From Sinanaerobacter sp. ZZT-01 (lineage in GTDB: Bacteria; Bacillota; Clostridia; Peptostreptococcales; Anaerovoracaceae), in assembly GCF_035621135.1 (NCBI RefSeq), contig NZ_CP141728.1, forward strand, positions 2,976,001-3,040,000: a stretch of 64,000 nt of DNA, given 5' to 3'. Positions within the stretch are counted from its first letter, which is position 1. Every line of letters begins with the position of its first letter. The position numbers and the translations under genes were made by a program. The notes beneath the pieces were generated by a model. That model was not told the origin of the DNA and did not search any database. It saw only the letters and a program-made list of their open reading frames with translations. Of the stretch, positions 56,743-64,000 are shown piece after piece.

Positions 56743-57483
56743 ATGAATACTTATAAAACTGCAGAAGTTGCAAAAATGATTGGAATTCATCCAAATACCG
56801 TTCGCCTATACGAAAAATGGGGACTGATCCCTCAAGCGGAGCGTTTGCAGAACGGATACCGCATTTTTACAGAATTTCACATTGATCAACTCAGACTCGT
56901 CCGGACTGCCTTTCAAATAGAACTATTACAAAATGGACTTAGAAAAAAAATAATTGAGATCTTAAAAATATCTGCAACGAAAAATTTTGAGCAAGCACTC
57001 AATCTCACAGCCGAATATTTATTTCTGCTTCGCCAAGAACAGATCCATGCTGAGGAAGCTATACAGATAACAAACCAGCTGCTATCCTGTGAGCCTTATG
57101 AAATTATGCAGCCATTAAAAAGAAAAGAAGTGTCTGAATATCTGAATGTTTCTATGGATTCTCTGAGAAATTGGGAAATGAATGGGCTTTTATCTGTAAA
57201 ACGTAAAGAAAACGGATACCGCATTTATACCATTAAAGATATAAAACGACTAAAAATCATCCGTTCCCTCCGATTTGCAAATTATTCTCTCGAAGCGATT
57301 TTGCGAATGCTTAATGAGTTGTCTTACGACCCCGAAACAAACATAAGACAAGCTCTTAATACTGTAAAAAAAGATGCTGAAATCAGAACCGTGTGCGATG
57401 AGCTGATGGGTTCATTAAAGGCGGCAAAGCAGAATGCAAAGAAAATGATTGAGCAGCTTCAAACTATGAAAATAAAATATTAA
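56743..57483 (+). CDS. MerR-family regulator with two tandem DNA-binding domains
   Basis: A 246-residue protein. ATG 56743 follows GAGGTG directly. The first MerR helix-turn-helix is at residues of about 3-70 (TAEVAKMIGIHPNTVRLYEKWG), and a second, similar one is at about 124-190 (RKEVSEYLNVSMDSLRNWE). Both end in an NGYRIxT wing. A 16-base identical DNA stretch (aacggataccgcattt) occurs at 56851-56866 and 57211-57226, 360 bases apart, exactly 120 codons. The arrangement of two MerR domains is unusual. It reads towards an ABC exporter, its probable target. Confidence 0.85.
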   Translation: MNTYKTAEVAKMIGIHPNTVRLYEKWGLIPQAERLQNGYRIFTEFHIDQLRLVRTAFQIELLQNGLRKKIIEILKISATKNFEQALNLTAEYLFLLRQEQIHAEEAIQITNQLLSCEPYEIMQPLKRKEVSEYLNVSMDSLRNWEMNGLLSVKRKENGYRIYTIKDIKRLKIIRSLRFANYSLEAILRMLNELSYDPETNIRQALNTVKKDAEIRTVCDELMGSLKAAKQNAKKMIEQLQTMKIKY

Positions 57484-57494
57484 ACCTTACATTA

Positions 57495-57520
57495 TAACAC
57501 CAGCCTTTCAGCTGGTGTTA
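57495..57520 (+). terminator. Hairpin terminator after the MerR gene
   Basis: TAACACCAGC and GCTGGTGTTA (57495-57504, 57511-57520) around six bases, followed by TTCTTCTTTA. It may be partial, since the ABC transporter genes follow in the same direction. Confidence 0.6.
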
Positions 57521-57567
57521 TTCTTCTTTATAAAGCATGCTTATTTTCATAGAAGGAGGATTTCAGT

Positions 57568-58314
57568 TTGAGAGAAATCATTAAAGTAAACAATCTGTCC
57601 AAATTTTACGACGGAAAGCCCGCAATCAAAGACCTGAGCCTATCAGTAAAGCAAGGCTCAATATTTGGCCTGCTTGGTGCAAATGGTGCAGGAAAAAGTA
57701 CAACCATTGAATGTATTCTGGGTACACGAATTCCAGAGCAAGGTAGCGTCTCTATTTTGGGAATGCATCCGAAAAAGAATCGAAGACAACTGTTTGAAAG
57801 AGTAGGGATTCAATTTCAAGAATCCAATTATCAAGAAAAAATAACAGTTGGTGAATTATGTGAAGTAACAGCATCTTTGTATAAGACAGCTTCTGATTAC
57901 CTGGACTTATTAAAACAATTCGGTATCGAAGATAAAACAAAAAAATTTGTAAATGAATTATCAGGAGGGCAAAAGCAACGCCTTTTTATTGTTCTTGCTC
58001 TTATTCCAAACCCAGAAGTCGTTTTCTTGGACGAATTGACAACAGGACTTGATGCAAAAGCAAGACATGATGTTTGGAGCTATCTTTCGATATTAAAAAC
58101 AAAAGGCCTTACCATTTTCCTAACATCACATTTTATGGATGAAGTGGAAATTCTCTGTGATACAATTTGTATTTTAAAAAATGGGAAAAGTGTTTTTTAT
58201 GGAACAGTCACTGAAGCAATCGACTCCAGTCCTTACAACAAGCTTGAAAATGCTTACTTGTGGTATACCAATGAGGAGGTTATAGAAAATGAAAACGTTT
58301 CGCACAATGCTTAA
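57568..58314 (+). CDS. ABC transporter ATP-binding protein (ABC-2 exporter type)
   Basis: A 248-residue ATPase with Walker A GLLGANGAGKSTT, the signature LSGGQKQR and Walker B VVFLDELTTG. The start is TTG 57568, with AGGAGG eight bases upstream. It pairs with the ABC-2 permease next to it (26-base overlap). Exporters controlled by MerR regulators often pump drugs or antimicrobial peptides. The first 30 residues are typical of the drug/lantibiotic group, but the substrate is unknown. Confidence 0.92.
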   Translation: MREIIKVNNLSKFYDGKPAIKDLSLSVKQGSIFGLLGANGAGKSTTIECILGTRIPEQGSVSILGMHPKKNRRQLFERVGIQFQESNYQEKITVGELCEVTASLYKTASDYLDLLKQFGIEDKTKKFVNELSGGQKQRLFIVLALIPNPEVVFLDELTTGLDAKARHDVWSYLSILKTKGLTIFLTSHFMDEVEILCDTICILKNGKSVFYGTVTEAIDSSPYNKLENAYLWYTNEEVIENENVSHNA

Positions 58315-59032
58315 AACAGAAATGCTTCTTTCACTGAGGGGGATGGATATGTTTATCTTTGCAATTTGTATGCCTCTTGTGGTCTTAGTTTTACTCGGAA
58401 TTATTTATGGAAACAAACCTGCTTTTGAAGGTGCCGAGTATACATTTTTAGAGCAGTCTCTCGGTGCACTTGTAACAATTTCAATCTGTGCAGGAGGGGT
58501 TATGGGCCTTCCCCTAGTTGTGTCTGACTACCGCAGTAAAAAAATATTAAAGCGTTTAAAGGTTACACCAATTCATCCGTTTACTATTTTAATAGTTCAA
58601 GTGAGCATCTATGCAATCTATGCGCTCTTGTCATTTTTCCTAATCTATATCACTGCTGTAGTTTTCTTTCATTACCAATTTTCCGGCTCTTGGATTTATT
58701 TTCTAAGCAGCTATCTTTTAGTTATGCTCTCCATGTTTAGCATCGGCATGATGGTAGGAGGTATTTCACCTAACACAAAAATAGCAAGTGTATCTGCTAG
58801 CATCTTATATTTCCCCATGCTCATCTTCTCAGGTGCAACTTTACCTTATGAAGTCATGCCAAATACGCTTCAGAAAATAGTAAATTTTTTGCCATTGACT
58901 CAAGGGATTAAACTCCTGAAAGCTGCATCACTCGGACTGTCTGTTCAACAAGCACAGCTTCCGATTCTTATCATGCTCCTGCTTGCTATAATTTGTATAG
59001 GAATTTCCGTCCGATTTTTTAAGTGGGAATAG
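58289..59032 (+). CDS. ABC-2 type transporter permease
   Basis: A 247-residue membrane subunit with six predicted transmembrane segments, including conserved Pro/Gly-rich parts (AGGVMGLPLVVSDYRSKK and LKVTPIHPF). It carries no ATP-binding motif, so it depends on the ATPase encoded just upstream. The start ATG is preceded by GAGGAGG in the ATPase gene, indicating translational coupling. The gene ends two bases before the end of the convergent GNAT gene. Confidence 0.9.
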   Translation: MKTFRTMLKTEMLLSLRGMDMFIFAICMPLVVLVLLGIIYGNKPAFEGAEYTFLEQSLGALVTISICAGGVMGLPLVVSDYRSKKILKRLKVTPIHPFTILIVQVSIYAIYALLSFFLIYITAVVFFHYQFSGSWIYFLSSYLLVMLSMFSIGMMVGGISPNTKIASVSASILYFPMLIFSGATLPYEVMPNTLQKIVNFLPLTQGIKLLKAASLGLSVQQAQLPILIMLLLAIICIGISVRFFKWE

Positions 59033-59033
59033 C

Positions 59034-59495
59034 TTAAATGAATTTTGTCATTTTATAATTTACTAATATGATTCCACTTCGGATAACTTCTTGCTTTGTT
59101 TTAACCATATAACCTTGTTTTTCAAAAAATGGTTTTGCTGTAATAGATGCATCGGTTTCAAAGTTAAATAAGCCTTTCACCTTTGCACGCTGTTCCAATT
59201 CATTGACTAGAGCGGCAGCAATCCCTTTACGTTGATACTCTTTATGGATATACAATCGATTTAAATAGCCGGTTTGCTCCATATCGGCAAATCCAACAAT
59301 CTTTCCATCTATCTCTGCAATCAAGGTATCATTCTCTAAAAGAGAATGGTTCCATTCATTTAGATCAACGTCTCCTGTCGCCCACGCATCCAATTGCTCA
59401 TTTGTATAATCCCTGGCATTAATTGTGTGCACAGTATCATAAAAAAGTCTCGCCATAAAAGCACAGTCCTCTGGTCTATACGCTCGAAGTATCAT
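59034..59495 (-). CDS. GNAT family N-acetyltransferase
   Basis: A 153-residue acetyltransferase that uses acetyl-CoA. ATG 59495 (MILRAYRPEDCAFMARLFYD) is chosen, with GAGGTGG upstream. The acetyl-CoA-binding motif A is LYIHKEYQRKGIAAALVNEL (residues of about 80-99), and the C-terminal FEKQGY motif is present. The acceptor is not known. It converges on the ABC permease gene with a two-base gap. Confidence 0.9.
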   Translation of the reverse strand: MILRAYRPEDCAFMARLFYDTVHTINARDYTNEQLDAWATGDVDLNEWNHSLLENDTLIAEIDGKIVGFADMEQTGYLNRLYIHKEYQRKGIAAALVNELEQRAKVKGLFNFETDASITAKPFFEKQGYMVKTKQEVIRSGIILVNYKMTKFI

Positions 59496-59669
59496 CGTCC
59501 ACCTCATAATTTTATTAAAAAAAATTCATTTTCGTCGCAAGCCCTTAGTAATTAATGAAATCGCCACTATAGCATTGGAATTACCCCAAAGAAAACTTGC
59601 TTGCGGATTATTAAATACATAAATTATACTTTAAGATTTAATACAAAGCAAGAAAAGTCGACGATTAAA

Positions 59670-59716
59670 AAAAGGAAATTGCCTCTCTTTTGGATTCAAT
59701 AAGGATATTTCCTTTT
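59670..59716 (-). terminator. Hairpin with U-run downstream of the lipoprotein gene
   Basis: AAAAGGAAAT (59670-59679) and ATTTCCTTTT (59707-59716). On the minus strand it continues into seven U. It lies about 130 bases after the lipoprotein stop. Confidence 0.5.
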
Positions 59717-59771
59717 GAGTTATTGCGAAAATATTAAGAGAAAAAGTACCAATTGAAAATCAGAGAAACTG

Positions 59772-59810
59772 AGAAAATGGCGTCTGTAGTAAAGCTTGAC
59801 GTCATTTTCT
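59772..59810. repeat. Inverted repeat between the lipoprotein and GNAT genes
   Basis: Thirteen-base arms (59772-59784 and 59798-59810, one mismatch) without a clear U-run. It may fold into a hairpin in the message 3' end. The rest of 59508-59845 shows no gene. Confidence 0.45.
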
Positions 59811-59845
59811 ATCTTTATTAAGGAACGCAAGAATCAAATTAAACG

Positions 59846-60586
59846 TTAATTTATTTTCTCAAGTCTGCCATCAACTAATTCATAAATTTCGGTTATTGTT
59901 TTCCCGTCTTCCTCTCTTATTTTAACAATACGTTTCACATTTTGCAGCTTTCCATTCTCATCATACTTATAATAGTTGATATCATATTGTGTTGCCCCGT
60001 CTCTCGTTCTGGTAATCAATTGCTTATTTTGGGAATCGACCTCAGCATTGCTAAGAGAAAATGCATATTCAAACTGCTGTTTTTCTTTGTTCCAGAGCCA
60101 ATAATAATAAGGGATATTAGCACCGCTCGTCGTCCATCCGATCAATCCAATGTCTCCCGATCCGTCAAAATTCATATCTTGACTTGTGAATCCTCCGTCT
60201 TGGGTAAATGCGTCCGTGTATCCGCCAAAGTCATCCGTTCCATCCCATTCGGCAAGAATGGCATTGTGTATTGAAATCGTCTGAATGAATTTATCCCCCT
60301 CATAAACATCAATTGTATTGATGCCATACCGCTCATCTTCTTCGGATAATTTTTTTCCATGCAATTTTAAAGTAAGTTTTCTGCCGTTGTCTACAACAAT
60401 GGGCTCTGTCAAAACATATTCAGCTGCATCCTGTACAGTATCTGAAGCTTCAGAAGCAAGATCTGATTCTGTCTCCCCATTCAAAATTGCCGGGTCGCTA
60501 CTGTTCTCCGGCACTGCATTGCTGCAGGATGACATAAGGAATATCAGAATAACAAATAAAAAGCTTCTCACTTTTAGTCTTTTCAT
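59846..60586 (-). CDS. Putative lipoprotein, XAC2610-like
   Basis: A 246-residue lipoprotein. The signal peptide ends in LMSSCS, a lipobox with Cys21. The mature part starts with an acidic, Ser-rich stretch. The DMNFDGSGDIGLIGWTTSG segment with YYYWLWNKEKQQFEY is like XAC2610-type proteins, and the 'DxNFDGxxDI' part recalls calcium-binding repeats. No enzymatic motif is visible. It has an AGGAGA site and appears monocistronic. Confidence 0.8.
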   Translation of the reverse strand: MKRLKVRSFLFVILIFLMSSCSNAVPENSSDPAILNGETESDLASEASDTVQDAAEYVLTEPIVVDNGRKLTLKLHGKKLSEEDERYGINTIDVYEGDKFIQTISIHNAILAEWDGTDDFGGYTDAFTQDGGFTSQDMNFDGSGDIGLIGWTTSGANIPYYYWLWNKEKQQFEYAFSLSNAEVDSQNKQLITRTRDGATQYDINYYKYDENGKLQNVKRIVKIREEDGKTITEIYELVDGRLEKIN

Positions 60587-60737
60587 TTACCATCTCCTAA
60601 ACTTATGATATGAATGAAACTCGAGTTATAAATTTATACAATCTATGTTACAGGAGACATAAAAATACTAACAGAAAATCCTTTTAAGCTACAAAAACAT
60701 CCTTTTTTATAATTGGCAGGTATAAAGTCTGCATACA

Positions 60738-60767
60738 AGAAACGGCGGTTTAACAACCGTCGTTTCT
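60738..60767 (-). terminator. Hairpin terminator after the flavodiiron gene
   Basis: Thirteen-base arms (60738-60750 and 60755-60767, one G-U) just after the flavodiiron stop; the arms form in both directions, so it may serve the lipoprotein side as well. The U-run is short. Confidence 0.65.
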
Positions 60768-60782
60768 GTTTTAGCTATAATC

Positions 60783-62003
60783 TTATTCAACGCCGTTTAT
60801 GGATTCCAAAATTGCACATTCCAGTGTTTCAAGCTCAGGAACTTTGTCGGATCCAAGCGAAGAGGCCATACTGATACGTTCATTTAAAACGGTCATATTT
60901 TTCATTTCCTCATCTAAGAAATTCTGAATCAGATCACCGGATTTAATTGCCCATGAACCATTTTCAATGACAGCTACCGTACGGTTTTGTACATTTAATG
61001 CTTTCATATCCATCAGAAAGTTATGCATTGCCGGATAGATTCCCAAATTATAGGTTACAGAGGCCAGCACCATGTGACTATACTTGAAGGCTTCTGAGAT
61101 AAGCTGAGAAACATCCGTGGAGGATACGTCATAAATCGCAATATTTGTAACTCCTTTTTCACACAATCTAGCAGCTAGCGCCTGAACCGCAGATTCTGTA
61201 TTTCCGTACATCGATGCATACACCATCAGGATTCCCTTTTCCTCTGGCTCATAACGGCTCCACAAATCGTATTTCTGAATGAAATACATCAGATCTTCAC
61301 GCCAAACCGGACCATGCAGAGGGCAAATATACTTAATCTGATCCAGAATTCCTCCTGCTTTTTTCAGAATCAGCTGAATGTGAGGGCCGTATTTCCCTAC
61401 AATATTTGTAAGATAGCGGCGTGCATCATCCAGCCAGTCACGATCAAAGTTCACTTCATCCGCAAAGAGCTTTCCATCCAGTGCACCAAACGTACCGAAA
61501 GCATCCGCTGAAAACAAAACGCCATTCGTTGTATCAAAGGTGACCATAACCTCCGGCCAGTGTACCATCGGCGCAAATACGAAAGTGACCAAATGTGTTC
61601 CAAAGCTGAAGGTATCTCCTTCTTTTACCTCCACCTGCTCATGGGAATCTACGCGGAATCCAAACTGACGCATCAGCATAAATGCTTTTTCATTGCTTAT
61701 AATGGTTACTTTTGGCCAACGGAGCAGAATCTCTTCAATGGAACCCGCATGGTCCGGCTCCAAATGGTTGATGACAAGATAGTCTAAAGGCCGTCCATCG
61801 AGCACATGCTCCAAATTTTCAATCAGCTGCCGGCAAGCTGACCAGTCTACTGTATCAAATAAAACTGTCTTTTCATCCAGTAATAAATATGCATTATAAG
61901 ATACTCCCCTTGGAATCGGATATGCATTTTCAAACAGGGCCAAACGATGATCATTGGCACCTACCCAATATAAATCCTCTGTTACATTTCTTACGCAGTA
62001 CAT
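60783..62003 (-). CDS. fprA: Flavodiiron protein (FprA type; rubredoxin-dependent O2/NO reductase)
   Basis: A 406-residue two-domain protein. The N-terminal metallo-beta-lactamase-like domain has the diiron ligands H80-x-E82-x-D84-H85 (NHLEPDHAGS), then a His in APMVHWPEVM, an Asp in FSADAFG and a His in PLHGPVW. The C-terminal flavodoxin domain binds FMN (YASMYGNTESAVQ). This class A protein reduces O2 to water (or NO to N2O) with electrons from rubredoxin. It is 20 bases downstream of the gene for a fused rubredoxin, and the two are almost certainly co-transcribed. Confidence 0.95.
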   Translation of the reverse strand: MYCVRNVTEDLYWVGANDHRLALFENAYPIPRGVSYNAYLLLDEKTVLFDTVDWSACRQLIENLEHVLDGRPLDYLVINHLEPDHAGSIEEILLRWPKVTIISNEKAFMLMRQFGFRVDSHEQVEVKEGDTFSFGTHLVTFVFAPMVHWPEVMVTFDTTNGVLFSADAFGTFGALDGKLFADEVNFDRDWLDDARRYLTNIVGKYGPHIQLILKKAGGILDQIKYICPLHGPVWREDLMYFIQKYDLWSRYEPEEKGILMVYASMYGNTESAVQALAARLCEKGVTNIAIYDVSSTDVSQLISEAFKYSHMVLASVTYNLGIYPAMHNFLMDMKALNVQNRTVAVIENGSWAIKSGDLIQNFLDEEMKNMTVLNERISMASSLGSDKVPELETLECAILESINGVE

Positions 62004-62023
62004 AAATCGTTCCTCCCTTCTCT

Positions 62024-63931
62024 TTACACCTCAATAAATTGTTCTTTAGGTTCTGCACATTCCGGACATACCCATTCTTCCGGTAAGTCCTTGAACAATG
62101 TACCAGGTGCAACTTCACTCTCTTCATCGCCCAACTCCGGCACGTATTCGTATCCACAGCCATTGCAGACATAACGAGGTCCAATCGGTTCTGGTTTCGG
62201 CATCTGCGGCCGTTTCATCTTCACCATAGGCGGTGCAGGCTGTTTCTCTCCGGTATCCAGTGCCGCAGTCAAAAGCGGAAGAATTTCATGTACGTCTCCC
62301 ACGATACCATAATCGCAATTCTTAAAAATCGGTGCATTCCCATTTTTATTGATTGCCACAATGATAGAAGCGTCTTTGATTCCTTTCAAATGCTGGCTTG
62401 CTCCGGAAATTCCACAGGCTATATACAAGTTTCCAGTAAATTTTTGTCCGGACATACCCACATACCGATTTAAAGGCAAATATTTCAATGTTTCTGCTAC
62501 AGGGCGGGAAGATCCAATTGCTGCTCCAACAGCTTTTGCCAAGTTTTCTGCCAGCTTTATATCTTTTTTCTCTCCGATTCCTTTACCGGCAGAGACCACA
62601 CGTTCTGCAAGAGCAATCGGCGTATCCATTGGAATCCCTACCGTAAAATCAAATCCATCCTTTTTTAATGCTTCTACCAAAGCTTCTACTTGTGCTTTCG
62701 CATCGCCATCTCGAAGAATAATACGCTTGCGGATACCGGTAACCGGTGCCGCCTTTTTTGCGTGTCCCGACGATCCGGCCTCTTTCGGCGCTTTGCCTAA
62801 AATATGTGAAGCAATGATAACACGCTGAATTTCATTCGTTCCTTCATAGATTGTCGTAATTTTCGCATCGCGATACATCCGCTCTACTTCCATACCTTTC
62901 AGATAACCCGTACCTCCGAAAATCTGAAGTGCATCATTCGTAACCTCAAGTGCAATATCAGACGCATACTGTTTTGCCATTGCAGATTCCATGCCGTAAG
63001 GTTCGTGATGCTCTTTCAGCTCTGCCGCAGAATAAATCAAGAAACGAGCAGTACGGAGCTTTGTTGCCATATCCGCAATTTTGAAAGAAATGGCTTGCTG
63101 AAAACCGATTGGTTTTCCAAACTGAATGCGTTCTTTGGAATAATCCACCGCCTGCTCAAATGCCCCTTGTGCAATTCCAAGAGCCTGTGCCGCGATTCCG
63201 ATCCGCCCACCATCTAAAGTAGCCATTGCAATTTTAAAGCCCTGCCCCTCTCTTCCGAGCAAATTTTCCTTCGGAACTTTTACATCATTAAAGATCAATT
63301 CTGCAGTAGAAGAAGACCGAATCCCCATCTTGTCATAATGATCGCCGAATTCAAACCCTTTCCAGTCCTTTTCCACAATAAAAGCAGAAATTCCTTTCGT
63401 ACCGATATCTGGTGTTGTAATCGCAAACACAACATATGTATCAGCCTTAGGTGCATTTGTAATAAAAATCTTACCGCCATTAAGAAGATAGTGATCTCCT
63501 TTATCCAGAGCAACAGTTTCTGTACCGCCCGCATCTGAGCCTGCATTCGCTTCTGTCAAACCAAACGCACCAATTTTCTCTCCCTTACAAAGAGGAACCG
63601 CGTACTTCTTCTTTTGCGCTTCATTTCCAAACGCCATAATCGGCCAAATACCCAGTGAGGTATGAGCTGACAAAATAACACCCGTGCCTCCATCTACCCT
63701 CGCCAGTTCTTCTACAGCAATGGCATAGCTGATAGTGTCGAGTCCTGCACCGCCATACTCCTTTGGATAGGGAATTCCCATCAATCCCATTTTACCCAGC
63801 TTGGCAACTGCCTCACCAGGAAATTCGTTTTCTTTGTCCATAAGGAAGGTCAAAGGCTTGACTTCCTCTTCTGCAAATGCTCGAACCTTAGCTCGAAGCT
63901 CTTCTTGCTGCTGTGTGGTCGTGAATAACAT
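62024..63931 (-). CDS. Acyl-CoA dehydrogenase - EtfA C-terminal domain - rubredoxin fusion
   Basis: A 635-residue three-part protein. ATG 63931 has AGGAGG seven bases upstream; an earlier in-frame ATG at 63979 does not. Residues 1-380: acyl-CoA dehydrogenase, with FAD motif FGLTEANAGSDAGGTET and catalytic Glu363 (YEGTNEIQR). Residues of about 395-560: the FAD-binding C-terminal domain of electron transfer flavoprotein alpha (SSRPVAE, YIACGISGASQHLKGI, VAINKNGNAPIF). The N-terminal EtfA half that pairs with EtfB is missing. Residues 586-635: rubredoxin with Cys589, 592, 622, 625 (VCNGCGY, WVCPECAEPK). Electrons could pass FAD to FAD to rubredoxin inside one chain, then to the flavodiiron protein. 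No EtfB lies in the window. Confidence 0.93.
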   Translation of the reverse strand: MLFTTTQQQEELRAKVRAFAEEEVKPLTFLMDKENEFPGEAVAKLGKMGLMGIPYPKEYGGAGLDTISYAIAVEELARVDGGTGVILSAHTSLGIWPIMAFGNEAQKKKYAVPLCKGEKIGAFGLTEANAGSDAGGTETVALDKGDHYLLNGGKIFITNAPKADTYVVFAITTPDIGTKGISAFIVEKDWKGFEFGDHYDKMGIRSSSTAELIFNDVKVPKENLLGREGQGFKIAMATLDGGRIGIAAQALGIAQGAFEQAVDYSKERIQFGKPIGFQQAISFKIADMATKLRTARFLIYSAAELKEHHEPYGMESAMAKQYASDIALEVTNDALQIFGGTGYLKGMEVERMYRDAKITTIYEGTNEIQRVIIASHILGKAPKEAGSSGHAKKAAPVTGIRKRIILRDGDAKAQVEALVEALKKDGFDFTVGIPMDTPIALAERVVSAGKGIGEKKDIKLAENLAKAVGAAIGSSRPVAETLKYLPLNRYVGMSGQKFTGNLYIACGISGASQHLKGIKDASIIVAINKNGNAPIFKNCDYGIVGDVHEILPLLTAALDTGEKQPAPPMVKMKRPQMPKPEPIGPRYVCNGCGYEYVPELGDEESEVAPGTLFKDLPEEWVCPECAEPKEQFIEV

Positions 63932-64000
63932 AATTCTTCCTCCTTTTTTCATTAACCATACTTGACATTTTTTATCCAATTTAAAAGTAAAAAAACCCTT

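Noticed and set aside
1-64000. CRISPR arrays, tRNA and rRNA genes
   Set aside because: No regularly spaced repeats, no cloverleaf-like or rRNA-like sequence was seen on either strand by reading; a tRNAscan-SE run would be the decisive check.

Overview
The window looks like a chromosome segment of a low-GC, strictly anaerobic member of the Clostridia (Bacillota). The evidence is a PolC-type replicative polymerase, a type A RNase P RNA, strong AGGAGG ribosome binding sites, S-layer-homology (SLH) proteins, a hybrid-cluster protein, a flavodiiron protein and the start of an acyl-CoA dehydratase activase. The last gene, together with an acyl-CoA dehydrogenase/EtfA/rubredoxin fusion, hydantoin-degrading enzymes and a sigma-54 activator, suggests an amino-acid or acyl-CoA fermenter, possibly close to Anaerovoracaceae or Peptostreptococcales. 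That placement is inference. Almost every gene lies on the minus strand.

Layout. 1-5.5 kb: start of an activase gene, a Cys-rich protein, an SLH protein, a MATE exporter and exonuclease III. 5.8-6.2 kb: RNase P RNA. 6.2-13.8 kb: the dgt-dnaG-rpoD-trmK-nif3 macromolecular synthesis cluster, with a catalase-like gene upstream of dgt, then dut. 13.8-18.2 kb: an M16 peptidase, a polysaccharide deacetylase and an SLH phosphodiester glycosidase. 18.4-34.2 kb: the classic polC-rimP-nusA-ylxR-ylxQ-infB-rbfA-nrnA-truB-ribF-rpsO-pnp run. 34.2-44.6 kb: an accessory block with an amidohydrolase and NhaC-type transporter behind a sigma-54 promoter, their probable activator, a complete hydantoin pathway (hydantoinase, racemase, L-carbamoylase) with a membrane protein, a mobile-element scar and a LuxR regulator. 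44.6-52.5 kb: SPFH/NfeD pair, then ispG-rseP-dxr-cdsA-uppS-(small ORF)-frr-pyrH. 52.5-60.6 kb: hcp, a radical SAM enzyme with a DUF3892 protein, a double-MerR regulator with an ABC exporter, a GNAT acetyltransferase and a lipoprotein. 60.7-63.9 kb: a flavodiiron protein directly downstream of the acyl-CoA dehydrogenase-EtfA-rubredoxin fusion.

How the genes work together. The two core clusters make the replication, transcription and translation machinery and the isoprenoid/phospholipid precursors. In many Clostridia ispG is followed closely by polC; here about 12 kb of catabolic and regulatory genes separate them. The hydantoin genes would turn 5-substituted hydantoins into L-amino acids. The oxidative and nitrosative defence set is distributed: hcp with a CRP/FNR-type site at about -41, the catalase-like protein and the flavodiiron protein.

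The most interesting items are (1) the fusion plus flavodiiron pair, which looks like a self-contained acyl-CoA-to-O2 electron route, and (2) a catalase-fold protein whose proximal heme ligand tyrosine is replaced by cysteine and whose partner arginine is also lost, suggesting a heme-thiolate catalase relative.
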